The notes below the pieces were generated by a model. That model made no database searches and had not been told where the DNA came from. It was given only the letters and a program-made list of their open reading frames with translations. A program made the translations under genes and the position numbers. A stretch of 40,084 nucleotides of DNA, taken from NCBI GenBank assembly GCA_016282705.1, contig JAEELO010000121.1, forward strand, positions 68,189-108,272, given 5' to 3'. Positions 16,807-26,542 of the stretch are shown in pieces. Every line of letters begins with the position of its first letter. The stretch's first letter is position 1. This DNA is from Candidatus Gastranaerophilales bacterium (lineage in GTDB: Bacteria > Cyanobacteriota > Vampirovibrionia > Gastranaerophilales > Gastranaerophilaceae).

Positions 16807-18064
16807 ATTCTTTGCCAAGTTCCGAAATTATTGCAACAGCTCTATCGATTTGTTCATATGTTAAATCTTTCATTGTGCAAAGTCTCAAACGGCATTCTTT
16901 TCTTCTTACGGCAGGATAAGTAACGATATTAACATATACACCGCGTTTTCTTAATTTATCATACATTTCCAATAAAACGGGTTCATTATATATCATTACG
17001 GGAACAACTGCAGACTGAGTATGTGCAATATCAAATCCTGCATCTACAAGTTTTCTCTTTAAATATTCGGTTTTTTCTAATAATTCTTTTCTTCCTGCTT
17101 TATCTTCTTCCAAAAGTTTAAATACTTCGTTAAGACCGCCTGCTACTGAAGCAGGTAGTGCGGTAGAGAAGAAATAGCTTCTTGCATACAATCTTAAATA
17201 TTGAACTATTTTTCTTGATGCGGCACAATATCCGCCAAGACCACCCGGACCTTTTGAAAGCATACCTACATGCAAATCAATTTTATCCATAACACCGTAG
17301 TGTTCTGCAGCACCTCTACCTGTAGGACCAACTATACCTACTCCGTGTGCATCATCAATCATAATTCTGCATTTATATTTTTGAGCAAGTCTTACAATTT
17401 CATCTAACGGAGCAATATCCCCATCCATTGAGAATACACCGTCAGTTATAATTAATCTTCCTGTTTTTTCTGCAGGAATTCTTGATAATATTCTTTCTAA
17501 ATACTTCATATCCCTGTGAGGGAATACTTTTACCTCAGCACCTGATAATACACAACCATCATATATAGATGCATGATTTGCAGCATCATTAATGATTACA
17601 TCATTTTTACCGCATAAAGCAGAAACAATACCAACATTAGCACCATATCCGCTGGGGAATACTATACAATCTTCAGCGCCATAGAATTTTGCAATTCTTG
17701 CTTCAAGTTCTTTATGTATATCAGTAATACCTGCATAATTTGAAACCGCACCCATACCGTATCCGAATTTTTCAAGCGCTTCTCTTGCACCTTGCATTAC
17801 CTGCGGATGAGTTGACAAATTCAAATACGAATTAGAGCCAAGCATTATTACGTCATGAACAGAACCATCTTTTTCCTTTATTTTAGAATCAGGTTGAACC
17901 TTATTCATAGTAACCATTCCAAGAGCTTCATTTCCGGTTAATACACCGCTATGAAGCAGTTTGTCTAAACGCGTTGCTTTATCAAATAAATCTTCGCCTT
18001 CCAATGTATCTACAAAATGTTCAAATTTAACGTTCATGGTCTGTTTTTCAGGCATTTCCAACAT
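16790..18064 (-). CDS. PLP-dependent alpha-oxoamine synthase, serine palmitoyltransferase-like
   Basis: Joins an amino acid to an acyl-thioester with loss of CO2 (family of KBL, BioF, HemA and SPT). Seen in order: MLGSNSYLNLSTHP (near 74-87), the PLP-stacking NHAS (H164), DGVFSMDGD, DDAHGVG (near 237-243) and the Schiff-base lysine in MLSKGPGG (K271), then RSYFFSTALP. The layout and the LGSN/GVFSMDGD wording seem closer to bacterial serine palmitoyltransferase than to BioF, but the GPGGLGG after the lysine is unusual. An N-terminal extension of about 60 residues precedes the core. A run of six G serves as ribosome site before ATG 18064. It overlaps the reductase gene; the next step after SPT is exactly a keto reduction. 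Substrates are inferred. Confidence 0.82.
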   Translation of the reverse strand: MLEMPEKQTMNVKFEHFVDTLEGEDLFDKATRLDKLLHSGVLTGNEALGMVTMNKVQPDSKIKEKDGSVHDVIMLGSNSYLNLSTHPQVMQGAREALEKFGYGMGAVSNYAGITDIHKELEARIAKFYGAEDCIVFPSGYGANVGIVSALCGKNDVIINDAANHASIYDGCVLSGAEVKVFPHRDMKYLERILSRIPAEKTGRLIITDGVFSMDGDIAPLDEIVRLAQKYKCRIMIDDAHGVGIVGPTGRGAAEHYGVMDKIDLHVGMLSKGPGGLGGYCAASRKIVQYLRLYARSYFFSTALPASVAGGLNEVFKLLEEDKAGRKELLEKTEYLKRKLVDAGFDIAHTQSAVVPVMIYNEPVLLEMYDKLRKRGVYVNIVTYPAVRRKECRLRLCTMKDLTYEQIDRAVAIISELGKEYGLIK

Positions 18065-18223
18065 AATCCCCCCACTATTATTGTTTCGCTATATATAATT
18101 TACCATAAAAAAAAAACTATACAAATCTTTCTTACAAGTTTGTAATATTTTATAAAGTAAAAGCATTAATTATTTAAGTTTTTTTCATTTAGACCGACTA
18201 TAAATTTATTGGAATGTAAGTAT

Positions 18224-21200
18224 ATGGATTTTAATGAAATCAACAAAATAAACATTGATAAGACTTCTATTGATAAAAGCAATAAAAAAAAGTCTAAAAA
18301 TGTTGTGCCTGAAATTAAACAGCAGGAGATAGAAGAGAATTCTCCTATTAATCCTTCGTATTGGCAGAATACTGTTGGTATAAAAAAACAGCTTTCTTTT
18401 AAAGGTATAAATTTCAATAACATACCGGCAATATCTGATGAACCTGTTGATGAAGCATTTCTTAGTGAAATGCTTGATATTCTTAAAAATAAAATCAATA
18501 ATGATAATTCCGAAGAAATAAATGAATGTATTGAGAACGCAAAAAAAATATCCGAACATGGGAAAAGGGCATTAAAAAATTATGTGGATATTGTATCCGG
18601 CGCATTTAAAAATCATTATCCTGCAGGAAGAATAATCGAAATGACAAATATGATTTTTGATAAAATTCCTAAATTCTCGATTGATTGTACAGAACCGCTA
18701 AAAAAGTTTTTTAATGAAATAAATTGCACAGACAACGAAGGTTATGAATTAGTAAAAGATTGTATTAGTGCCGTTCTTTCAGATAATTCCAATGATGACA
18801 ATAAAATGGCTTGGATTTCTTTTCACATGCCTATCGACTACAAAGCATACGAAGAAACAGCAGCTTTAGTTACGGATTATTTAAATAATTATTCGGCTTA
18901 TTCGAAATTTATAAGTCATTTTAATTTTGGATTTATGCAAGATGCTGTTTCTCAAATGAATTTAAGCAAAAACAGAATGCAGGATTTAAGTTTTTTAATG
19001 GATAATAATGAGCTGGAACCGAAAACTTTATACAACTTTGCTCACACTAATAAATATTATAGGGAAAAGGAATGGGGGAATTCATTTGCATTAAAAAAAT
19101 ATGCAAATGACATTGTAGATATGATTTGTGATGATAAAGAAAAACTTGAATTATTTAAAGAACTTGTACATATTTATCCGGAACGATTATGCTTTAAGTC
19201 GACGGATATGATAAAACCTTTAAAATGTAATTCATATGCATGCAGACAACTAATTGATGATTTAAAAAAACGTCCTGATAATCCTTCAAACGGAATAAGT
19301 TTTATTTTATTGTCCTCTATAATTGACGAAAATAATATAAATAATTTTATGGAAAAAACAAAAGGATTGAGTGAACGTGAAGCATATGATTATGCAAAAA
19401 ACTACATTAATCCGAAGACAAAAAAATTTGATATTAAATTAGCCGATTATGCTGATTATTTAAAATCTATTTTTAAAATGCAGTCATACTATGCTGATAC
19501 AATATCTAAAGAATGCGTAGATATTGACACAGGCGAAATTAGCCCAATAGCAGACGATTTTTTCCACTTTGTAAAACGTGATGAAAAAAACATTAAAAAT
19601 ACATTGATGAAATCAGGCTTTATTATGACAAAACAACTGTCAATGCTTCATCAAATAGAAACAAACAATGATAGAAGCATATTAGTTCAAATTGTTAACA
19701 GCCTTAAAAATAATGAAGGGCATTTTGAAGAAAAGAATTTAGAATATTTGAAAAAAATAATATTCCTGCCTTTTAAATCCGGTTCAACATACAAAAATTA
19801 CAAAGCATTACCTGATATTATGGAAACAATAAAAGATGAAAATGGAATTGTGGACATAAATAAGTATTTAAACTTCAAAAAAATTGCAGGAGAACTTAAT
19901 AGTTTATATTCAGCTTGCAAAATGCATCAAATATTGTCAAAATATTCGCCTGAAAAAGCCAATGAAATTTATTCTACAATATTAAATATGAAAATTAATA
20001 AAAAACAAACCGGAAATATAGAGCCTGATATTATAAACTTTATATACGATAAAGAGGGCAATAAAAATAATAAAAGAATTCTTTTTGTCCAAGAAATATT
20101 GTCTAAACACAATATATACGGATTATCGGAAAGCTTTTTTGAAATGTGCGGAGAATCTGATGACAATATGGAATTTGTAAAAGAAATTTCTAAGAATATT
20201 CCCTCTTCATCGAGTTTGTTTATTACGCCATTAACTTTTATATACAATGAATTTAAAGATGAAAATAACAAATTTCCGCAATTTGTTAAAGAGAATATTA
20301 TAGAATGTACAAAAAAGAATATTTCTATTTCATATTTTGCACCGTTGTATAATGCTTGTATGAAAAAAGACGAGAATACTCAAGAACTTCATTTTGATAA
20401 AGATTTATTTGATAAAACAATTAATTTTATGAGCATTGTACAAAACAAAACCAGAAATCTCGGTAATTTATCACCGGAAACATATATAGGAATAATTACA
20501 AACACTTTGGATATATCAAAATTAAAATTCAGAGATAAAATCCATGCACTAAATGCAATTATTTCAGTAGATAAATACAATACTGAAAACGGAATAAAAG
20601 GATATGAATTTTTGTCTAAAATGATAACCGACCTTAATGACAGTATTTCCGTAACAAAAGAATACATGCCGGTAAAAGACGAATACAGAACTGATTTTAT
20701 AAGAAATATTCTTTTTTCAACGAATAAAAAAGAACTTACACCATTTGAAAAAATCATGACAGAATCAATTCCCGAATTGGAAAAAATGATAACAGGATTA
20801 AAAATTAAATATTCAAGACAAAATTTGTTAAATGATTTGTCAAAAATTTGCAATGAAAACCCTTCTGCAATAGAGATTATTCAAAAGAAAGCAGGTATAG
20901 AACTTATTTTTGATGGCAATATAACAGGTTATAACGGACTTATAAGTCTTAATGAATTTAATAAAGATGATAAAACAGAAAAACAAATATATGATTGTTT
21001 ATATAAATTCTTATATGAAAATGAAGTCCGGACAGGAAACAAAGAACTTGATATAGAGTTAAACAGAGTCATTAAAGCTTTTCCTGAATTTATAAATACA
21101 ATAGGGAAGAAACAGCATCCTACTCACAAATATTCTCTTGATATACATCAACTTTTAGTATTGGCATATTCTATGAATAATCCTGATTATTTAAATAATC

Positions 21201-22393
21201 TAAATGCTCATGATAAAGCTGTATTAAAGCTTTCTACATTATTCCATGATGTTATGAAACAAGAAAATGTTATAGACAACGGACATCAATATCCTTCTTC
21301 AATGTATGCAAGAAGTATATTACAAAAAGTTGTTAATAATCCGGAAAACACAGACAGAATATATGAAATGATTAATAACCATCATTGGCTCGCTTCATAT
21401 GCAAATTCCAATGATAAAAAAGAGATGGCAAAAGAACTTGCTTTTAGATTCAGACGACCTAATGATTTTGAAATCGCTAAAATTATGGCAGATTCTGATT
21501 TAAAAGGTGTAAGTGAAGAATTTTACAGCAAACATAAACAAGCTTTGGAAGATAGTAGTATAGATAATATTTCGGATAATCTGGATATAATATACTCAAA
21601 TGGTAATGCTTTATTTACAGATTATTTTGTTATGCCTTCAAAACTTGCCAATCATATTGAAATAAAAGACGGTAAAGAATACAAAGTTGTAAATTTCCAT
21701 AATATAAAACCACAAGAAGAATTAAGCAAATATGGATTTGACAGCGGAACAAAAAAAGAAGATGCCGTTTTACTTGTTCACATGGTCGATGAAAATAAAT
21801 TATATGAGAGTTTGAATACCGTAAAAATCTTAACTTCACCAATTAATGGCGGCGTATTATCAGAATCAATAATTACTCCTGAACATAACAGAACATACTG
21901 TAACAGAAAATACGGACTGCTTCTGTCTCATATCAATACGAATATAATTAATGAACATAAACATAACCAAGGCTCCGGCAGAGAAAAAGATATTAGTAAT
22001 ATAATGTCGCTTATATATGATTATTCACAAATTAGACAAAATTTTAGAAATGAACTTTTACGAGCTTTAAGCATAAACCCTAAAGATATAGATGATTATG
22101 AATATGCGGATTTTTATGAGAATGTTCTGGCATCTAAAACCTCCTTAAACCAAATTAATCCTGAAACAATATATAATTTGGGGGATTATTCCTTTACGGG
22201 AAAAGAATTAGTCAAAGCAATAAAATATTATCAGGATTCGTTGATTGATAAAAAAGGTACAGAACACAATGAAATTGTGGGTTATATCCCCAAAATTCAA
22301 GGTGTAATAGCAAAAGAGAAATCGCTTTCTCACATTCCAAATGAATTGTTAAATTTTGCACAAGAGAATAATTTACCGATTATATTAATTTAA
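18224..22393 (+). CDS. Giant SFKG-motif protein with a C-terminal GlnD-like HD domain
   Basis: A 1389-residue protein of no named family. The first 55 residues are polar and disordered-looking (Asn/Lys/Ser/Glu), ending in LSFKG at residues 57-61. The middle (about 80-930) is long, helical and Leu/Lys/Asn-rich, with no clear membrane segment. Near 965-1100 is an HD phosphohydrolase-type domain: HKYSLDIH, LFHDVMK (H1008-D1009), NGHQY, NNHHW and an AD.D-type aspartate in IMADSDLKG. The order and the YS(V/L)D.H wording resemble the uridylyl-removing HD domain of GlnD. I chose ATG 18224 (GGAA 9 nt upstream) over a TTG at 18209. There is no signal peptide. The role is unknown; a nucleotide- or phosphoester-acting effector is inference. 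Confidence 0.82.
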   Translation: MDFNEINKINIDKTSIDKSNKKKSKNVVPEIKQQEIEENSPINPSYWQNTVGIKKQLSFKGINFNNIPAISDEPVDEAFLSEMLDILKNKINNDNSEEINECIENAKKISEHGKRALKNYVDIVSGAFKNHYPAGRIIEMTNMIFDKIPKFSIDCTEPLKKFFNEINCTDNEGYELVKDCISAVLSDNSNDDNKMAWISFHMPIDYKAYEETAALVTDYLNNYSAYSKFISHFNFGFMQDAVSQMNLSKNRMQDLSFLMDNNELEPKTLYNFAHTNKYYREKEWGNSFALKKYANDIVDMICDDKEKLELFKELVHIYPERLCFKSTDMIKPLKCNSYACRQLIDDLKKRPDNPSNGISFILLSSIIDENNINNFMEKTKGLSEREAYDYAKNYINPKTKKFDIKLADYADYLKSIFKMQSYYADTISKECVDIDTGEISPIADDFFHFVKRDEKNIKNTLMKSGFIMTKQLSMLHQIETNNDRSILVQIVNSLKNNEGHFEEKNLEYLKKIIFLPFKSGSTYKNYKALPDIMETIKDENGIVDINKYLNFKKIAGELNSLYSACKMHQILSKYSPEKANEIYSTILNMKINKKQTGNIEPDIINFIYDKEGNKNNKRILFVQEILSKHNIYGLSESFFEMCGESDDNMEFVKEISKNIPSSSSLFITPLTFIYNEFKDENNKFPQFVKENIIECTKKNISISYFAPLYNACMKKDENTQELHFDKDLFDKTINFMSIVQNKTRNLGNLSPETYIGIITNTLDISKLKFRDKIHALNAIISVDKYNTENGIKGYEFLSKMITDLNDSISVTKEYMPVKDEYRTDFIRNILFSTNKKELTPFEKIMTESIPELEKMITGLKIKYSRQNLLNDLSKICNENPSAIEIIQKKAGIELIFDGNITGYNGLISLNEFNKDDKTEKQIYDCLYKFLYENEVRTGNKELDIELNRVIKAFPEFINTIGKKQHPTHKYSLDIHQLLVLAYSMNNPDYLNNLNAHDKAVLKLSTLFHDVMKQENVIDNGHQYPSSMYARSILQKVVNNPENTDRIYEMINNHHWLASYANSNDKKEMAKELAFRFRRPNDFEIAKIMADSDLKGVSEEFYSKHKQALEDSSIDNISDNLDIIYSNGNALFTDYFVMPSKLANHIEIKDGKEYKVVNFHNIKPQEELSKYGFDSGTKKEDAVLLVHMVDENKLYESLNTVKILTSPINGGVLSESIITPEHNRTYCNRKYGLLLSHINTNIINEHKHNQGSGREKDISNIMSLIYDYSQIRQNFRNELLRALSINPKDIDDYEYADFYENVLASKTSLNQINPETIYNLGDYSFTGKELVKAIKYYQDSLIDKKGTEHNEIVGYIPKIQGVIAKEKSLSHIPNELLNFAQENNLPIILI

Positions 22394-22445
22394 TGTAAAA
22401 TTTCGATTACAATATGTACACAAATAAGTTTTTTAACTTGATTTG

Positions 22446-22454
22446 TGTTATACT
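22446..22454 (+). promoter_or_regulatory. Extended -10 promoter for pyruvate formate-lyase
   Basis: TGTTATACT (TG-N-TATACT) about 48 nt before the start codon, with no good -35. It falls just after the stop of the preceding gene and makes upstream in-frame start codons in the same region implausible. Confidence 0.5.
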
Positions 22455-22501
22455 TTCAAATACTTATATTTAAAGAAAGATTAGGGATTGGAGAATTGGG
22501 C

Positions 22502-24682
22502 ATGCAAGGTTCTATGTCAGAACTTAATAATGAAATAAGTGATTTTGTTTCCGGTAAATGGCAAACAGAAATTAATGTCAGAGACTTTATACAAAGAAAT
22601 TATACACCTTATACAGGTAATGCTGATTTTTTAACAGAACCCACTCAAAATACCCTCAAGTTGTGGGATGAATGCTTAGAGCTTTTTAAAAAAGAACGTG
22701 AAAATGGCGGTGTTCTTGATATGGATACAAAAATTGTATCTACCGTAAGTTCTCACGATGCAGGTTATATTGATAAAGCACTTGAAAAAATTGTAGGTTT
22801 ACAAACAGATAAACCGTTAAAACGTTCAATGCAGCCTTTTGGCGGAATAAGAATGGCGGAAGGCGCTTGCAATTCGTACGGATATGAAGTTGATAAAGAT
22901 GTTGCTAGGATATTTAAGAAATACAGAAAAACTCATAATCAAGGGGTTTTTGATGTTTATACGCCTGAAATGAAGAAAGCAAGACATGCTGCAATATTAA
23001 CAGGTTTACCGGATGCATACGGCAGAGGTCGTATAATTGGTGATTACAGAAGGATTGCCTTATACGGTATAGATAGACTCATAGAAGATAAAGTTGAGCA
23101 GCATTCTTCACTTGACGGAGAAATGAGACCTGAGAAAATACAACTGAAAGAAGAAATTGCAGAACAAATTCGAGCATTAAAAGAACTGAAAGAAATGGCT
23201 ATGAAATACGAATGTGATATTTCTAAGCCTGCTAAAACAGCACAGGAAGCTGTTCAATGGCTCTATTTCGGATACTTAGCTGCAGTAAAAGAACAAAACG
23301 GTGCAGCAATGAGTATAGGAAGAACATCAACCTTCTTAGATATATTTATAGAACGTGATTTAAAAAGAGGAATTATTACCGAGCAGGAAGCCCAAGAACT
23401 AATTGACCATTTTATTATGAAATTAAGATTGGTAAAATTTGCAAGAACTCCAGAATATAATGCTCTGTTTTCAGGCGATCCGACTTGGGTAACCGAATCA
23501 ATCGGCGGAATGGGAATTGACGGCAGACCGCTTGTTACTAAAAATTCTTTCAGATATCTTCATACTCTTGAAAATCTCGGGACAGCACCTGAACCAAATA
23601 TGACTGTTTTATGGTCTACTAAACTTCCGAGAGGATTTAAAGAATATTGCGCAAGAATTTCAATAAAAACATCATCAGTTCAATATGAAAATGATGATAT
23701 GATGAGAGTAATACACGGTGATGACTATGCTATTGCTTGCTGTGTATCATCAATGGTTATAGGAAAAGAAATGCAATTTTTCGGCGCAAGAGCAAATCTG
23801 GCGAAATGTCTCTTATATGCAATAAACGGAGGTGTCGACGAAAGATTAAAAGAACAAGTCGGCCCTAAATATCGACCCATAACCTCTGAATATCTTGATT
23901 ATGATGAAGTTATGGAAAGATATGATGATATGATGGAATGGCTTGCAGGCTTATATGTAAATACATTAAATGTTATTCACTATATGCATGATAAGTATTG
24001 CTATGAAAAAGTTCAAATGGCTCTACACGATAGGGATGTAAAAAGGTATTTCGCAACAGGTATCGCAGGACTTTCCGTTGTTGCCGATTCACTCTCTGCT
24101 ATAAAATATGCAAAAGTAAAAACAATTAGAGATGAAAACGGTATAGTTGTTGATTACGATATAGAAGGTGATTTCCCGAAATACGGCAACAATGATGACA
24201 GAGTTGACCAAATTGCGGTTAATCTTGTCCACTCATTTATGAATAAAATAAGAAAACACTATACATACAGAGGCTCAATCCCAACAATGTCAATTTTGAC
24301 AATTACATCTAATGTTGTATATGGCAAGAAAACCGGAAATACGCCTGACGGCAGAAAAGAAGGTGTTCCGTTAGCGCCGGGGGCTAATCCTATGCATGGC
24401 CGTGATAAAAACGGCGCCGTTGCTTCATTGTCTTCAGTTGCGAAATTGCCATTTAGCGATGCACAAGACGGAATTTCTAATACATTTTCTATTATCCCTA
24501 ATGCCCTCGGAAAAGATGAAGTATTTATAGGCGATTTGGCTATAAATCTTGACTGCGGATGCTGTGAAGGCAACAGTGATACATATTTTTCTAAGGAATC
24601 TCGTATAAATCCTGTATCTTCACCTATTGAAAAAACAAAATATATTACTTCTCCAAAGAAAGAAGAAGTTACAAAAGTTTAA
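22502..24682 (+). CDS. pflB: Pyruvate formate-lyase catalytic core lacking the glycyl-radical domain
   Basis: Converts pyruvate and CoA to acetyl-CoA and formate. The body follows E. coli PFL closely: [16 protein letters not shown]-type start, [10 protein letters not shown], and the catalytic cysteine pair in IACCVSSM (C413-C414 here; C418-C419 in E. coli), then [19 protein letters not shown]. After [16 protein letters not shown], where ordinary PFL runs on into its glycyl-radical domain, this protein instead has about 50 unrelated residues with LDCGCCEGN and a Lys-rich end, then stops. The missing domain is encoded by the next gene. ATG 22502 has GGAG 8 nt upstream; ATG 22514, which begins MSEL as in E. 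coli, is an equally good start. No activase gene is in the window. Confidence 0.93.
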   Translation: MQGSMSELNNEISDFVSGKWQTEINVRDFIQRNYTPYTGNADFLTEPTQNTLKLWDECLELFKKERENGGVLDMDTKIVSTVSSHDAGYIDKALEKIVGLQTDKPLKRSMQPFGGIRMAEGACNSYGYEVDKDVARIFKKYRKTHNQGVFDVYTPEMKKARHAAILTGLPDAYGRGRIIGDYRRIALYGIDRLIEDKVEQHSSLDGEMRPEKIQLKEEIAEQIRALKELKEMAMKYECDISKPAKTAQEAVQWLYFGYLAAVKEQNGAAMSIGRTSTFLDIFIERDLKRGIITEQEAQELIDHFIMKLRLVKFARTPEYNALFSGDPTWVTESIGGMGIDGRPLVTKNSFRYLHTLENLGTAPEPNMTVLWSTKLPRGFKEYCARISIKTSSVQYENDDMMRVIHGDDYAIACCVSSMVIGKEMQFFGARANLAKCLLYAINGGVDERLKEQVGPKYRPITSEYLDYDEVMERYDDMMEWLAGLYVNTLNVIHYMHDKYCYEKVQMALHDRDVKRYFATGIAGLSVVADSLSAIKYAKVKTIRDENGIVVDYDIEGDFPKYGNNDDRVDQIAVNLVHSFMNKIRKHYTYRGSIPTMSILTITSNVVYGKKTGNTPDGRKEGVPLAPGANPMHGRDKNGAVASLSSVAKLPFSDAQDGISNTFSIIPNALGKDEVFIGDLAINLDCGCCEGNSDTYFSKESRINPVSSPIEKTKYITSPKKEEVTKV

Positions 24683-24700
24683 TATAAAAAAGGAAATAAT

Positions 24701-24940
24701 ATGACATCAATGCAAGAAGAAAATCTAATAAATTTGTTAGACGGATATGTTGAAAAAGGCGGTCATCACTTAAATGTTAATGTTTTTAATCGCGAAACGC
24801 TTCTGGATGCACAAAAACATCCTGAAAAATATCCGCAACTAACCGTTCGCGTATCAGGGTATGCTGTTAATTTTATAAAATTAACAAAAGAGCAACAAGA
24901 TGATGTTATTTCAAGGACATTTCATTCAAAATTAGGTTAA
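24701..24940 (+). CDS. Glycyl-radical subunit of a split pyruvate formate-lyase
   Basis: The 79 residues are the missing C-terminal domain of [21 protein letters not shown], then [15 protein letters not shown] with the radical-carrying glycine at G53, then LTKEQQ and SRTFH. The sequence closely follows the C-terminus of clostridial PFL from memory. It resembles the E. coli repair protein GrcA, but here the catalytic protein has no such domain of its own, so this must be an essential subunit rather than a spare part. It is translated separately: the PFL stop at 24682 is followed by AAGGAAA and a new ATG at 24701, so it is not a simple frameshift. Its TAA overlaps the stop of the convergent aroQ gene. 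Confidence 0.93.
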   Translation: MTSMQEENLINLLDGYVEKGGHHLNVNVFNRETLLDAQKHPEKYPQLTVRVSGYAVNFIKLTKEQQDDVISRTFHSKLG

Positions 24941-25383
24941 TTTATTCCTTTTTGTTTTAGATAATCAACAATAGAAATTAACCCGAGTTTATAGCTTGCT
25001 GCACCAAAACCCGTTATTTGTCCGATACAAGCAGGTGCTGTCAGTGAAGTTTTTCTGAATTCTTCTCTTGTATGGATATTTGACAAATGAATTTCAACAG
25101 CAGGAATTTGAACAGCAAGTATTGCATCTCTGATTGCGACACTGGTATGTGTGTATGCAGCAGGATTTATTACAATACCGTCATATTTATTTTTTGCACC
25201 TTGTATTGAATTTACAAGTTCACCTTCTATATTTGATTGATAGAAATCAACTTCAACTTTTAATTCTGAAGCAATAGAACGAACATAATTTTCTATATCC
25301 GAAAGAGTTTGATTCCCGTATTTGTCAGGTTCTCTTGTTCCCAGTAAATTTAAATTAGGTCCGTTTAAAATCAATATTTTCAT
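24937..25383 (-). CDS. aroQ: 3-dehydroquinate dehydratase, type II
   Basis: Third step of the shikimate pathway: dehydration of 3-dehydroquinate in the cytoplasm. All type II landmarks are visible: [19 protein letters not shown] with the catalytic Tyr, [20 protein letters not shown], and [15 protein letters not shown]. The 148-residue length is normal for a dodecameric AroQ. The start codon overlaps the dxr stop by 4 nt (ATGA), so it is the last gene of a manC-dxr-aroQ operon. Its stop codon overlaps that of the convergent glycyl-radical subunit gene, leaving no room for a separate terminator. Confidence 0.97.
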   Translation of the reverse strand: MKILILNGPNLNLLGTREPDKYGNQTLSDIENYVRSIASELKVEVDFYQSNIEGELVNSIQGAKNKYDGIVINPAAYTHTSVAIRDAILAVQIPAVEIHLSNIHTREEFRKTSLTAPACIGQITGFGAASYKLGLISIVDYLKQKGIN

Positions 25384-26540
25384 AATTTTACCTGCATTTC
25401 TTCAATTATTTTTCCGGCTTGAGTTCTTACTTTTTCATCTTCCTCAATAATATTATCTATAGTAGGATTTATTATTCCTGTATAATTATCGCATATTTTT
25501 TCAGTAATTTTATATATATCCAGATACTTTATTTTCTTTTCCAAAAATGCAAAAACTGCTTCTTCATTTGCGGCATTCATACAAACAGGATATGTTCCGC
25601 CCTTTTTCCCCATTTCTATTGCGAGTTTTAAAGAAGGGAATTTATCATAATCGGGTTCAAAAAACTCCAGTTTTGATGCCTTTATAAAATCAAAGCTTTC
25701 TGTTTCTATGCCTTCAACTCTGTCAGGATATGTAAGAGCATATTGAATAGGAATATGCATACTGGGAATACCTAATTGAGCAATAATACTCCCATCAGCA
25801 TACTCTACAGCACTATGTACATAACTTTGAGGATGAACAACAACTTTTATGTCATTATAATCAATATTAAAAAGATGATGTGCTTCTATTACTTCCAATC
25901 CTTTATTCATTAATGTTGCGGAATCTACCGTAATTTTCTTTCCCATTTTCCATCTGGGATGTGCCAGTGTTTCATCTAAATTTGCATTTTTCATTTCTTC
26001 TATTGTGGAATTTCTAAACGGCCCACCGGAAGCAGTAATGATTAAATGTTTTACATTCTTATTTTCGCCTATACATTGAAAAATAGCACTATGTTCACTA
26101 TCTACAGGTAATATTTTAACTTCATTTTCTTTTGCAAGTTTCATTACTATATCACCTGCCATTACAAGAGTTTCTTTGTTAGCAAGAGCTATATCTTTTT
26201 TATTTTCTATTGCCGTGATTGTAGGTTTTAAACCGACTTTACCGGATACTGCTACCAAAAGCATATCAACCATTGGCAATTCTGCAATTTTATTAAGTCC
26301 GGTATCTCCGCTAAAAAAATATAATGAAGGAAACATTTTCTGAAGTTTTTCTTTATCCTCTTCATTTTTTACCGAGATAAACATCGGATGAAATTTTTTT
26401 ATTTGCTCTATTAATAAAGGAATATTTGAACCGGCTGATATTCCTATTAATTCAAACCTATCTTTTAATTTATCAATAACTTCAAGAGCCTGTGTGCCTA
26501 TTGAACCTGTTGAACCTAAAATAGCAATCCGTTTAACCAT
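25380..26540 (-). CDS. dxr: 1-deoxy-D-xylulose 5-phosphate reductoisomerase
   Basis: Second enzyme of the MEP isoprenoid pathway; rearranges and reduces DXP to 2-C-methylerythritol 4-phosphate with NADPH. The NADPH-binding start [17 protein letters not shown] is intact. The metal and substrate region has [13 protein letters not shown], the loop ASGGPFRN, and [28 protein letters not shown]. Length (386) is normal. It begins 2 nt after the manC stop and overlaps aroQ, so it is the middle gene of a compact operon. Isoprenoids from this pathway feed carrier lipids for the envelope. Confidence 0.97.
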   Translation of the reverse strand: MVKRIAILGSTGSIGTQALEVIDKLKDRFELIGISAGSNIPLLIEQIKKFHPMFISVKNEEDKEKLQKMFPSLYFFSGDTGLNKIAELPMVDMLLVAVSGKVGLKPTITAIENKKDIALANKETLVMAGDIVMKLAKENEVKILPVDSEHSAIFQCIGENKNVKHLIITASGGPFRNSTIEEMKNANLDETLAHPRWKMGKKITVDSATLMNKGLEVIEAHHLFNIDYNDIKVVVHPQSYVHSAVEYADGSIIAQLGIPSMHIPIQYALTYPDRVEGIETESFDFIKASKLEFFEPDYDKFPSLKLAIEMGKKGGTYPVCMNAANEEAVFAFLEKKIKYLDIYKITEKICDNYTGIINPTIDNIIEEDEKVRTQAGKIIEEMQVKL

Positions 26541-26542
26541 TT

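Noticed and set aside
22400-22455. An FNR-type operator before pyruvate formate-lyase
   Set aside because: A TTGAT half-site exists, but no ATCAA partner stands at the required spacing.
24535-24700. A frameshift that breaks one pflB gene
   Set aside because: The core continues for about 50 residues unlike PFL in the same frame, and the second gene has its own ribosome site and ATG after an 18-nt gap.
24701-24940. Calling this gene grcA, the stress-induced spare glycyl-radical protein
   Set aside because: GrcA backs up a complete PFL. The adjacent PFL core lacks this domain entirely, so it is better seen as a required subunit.
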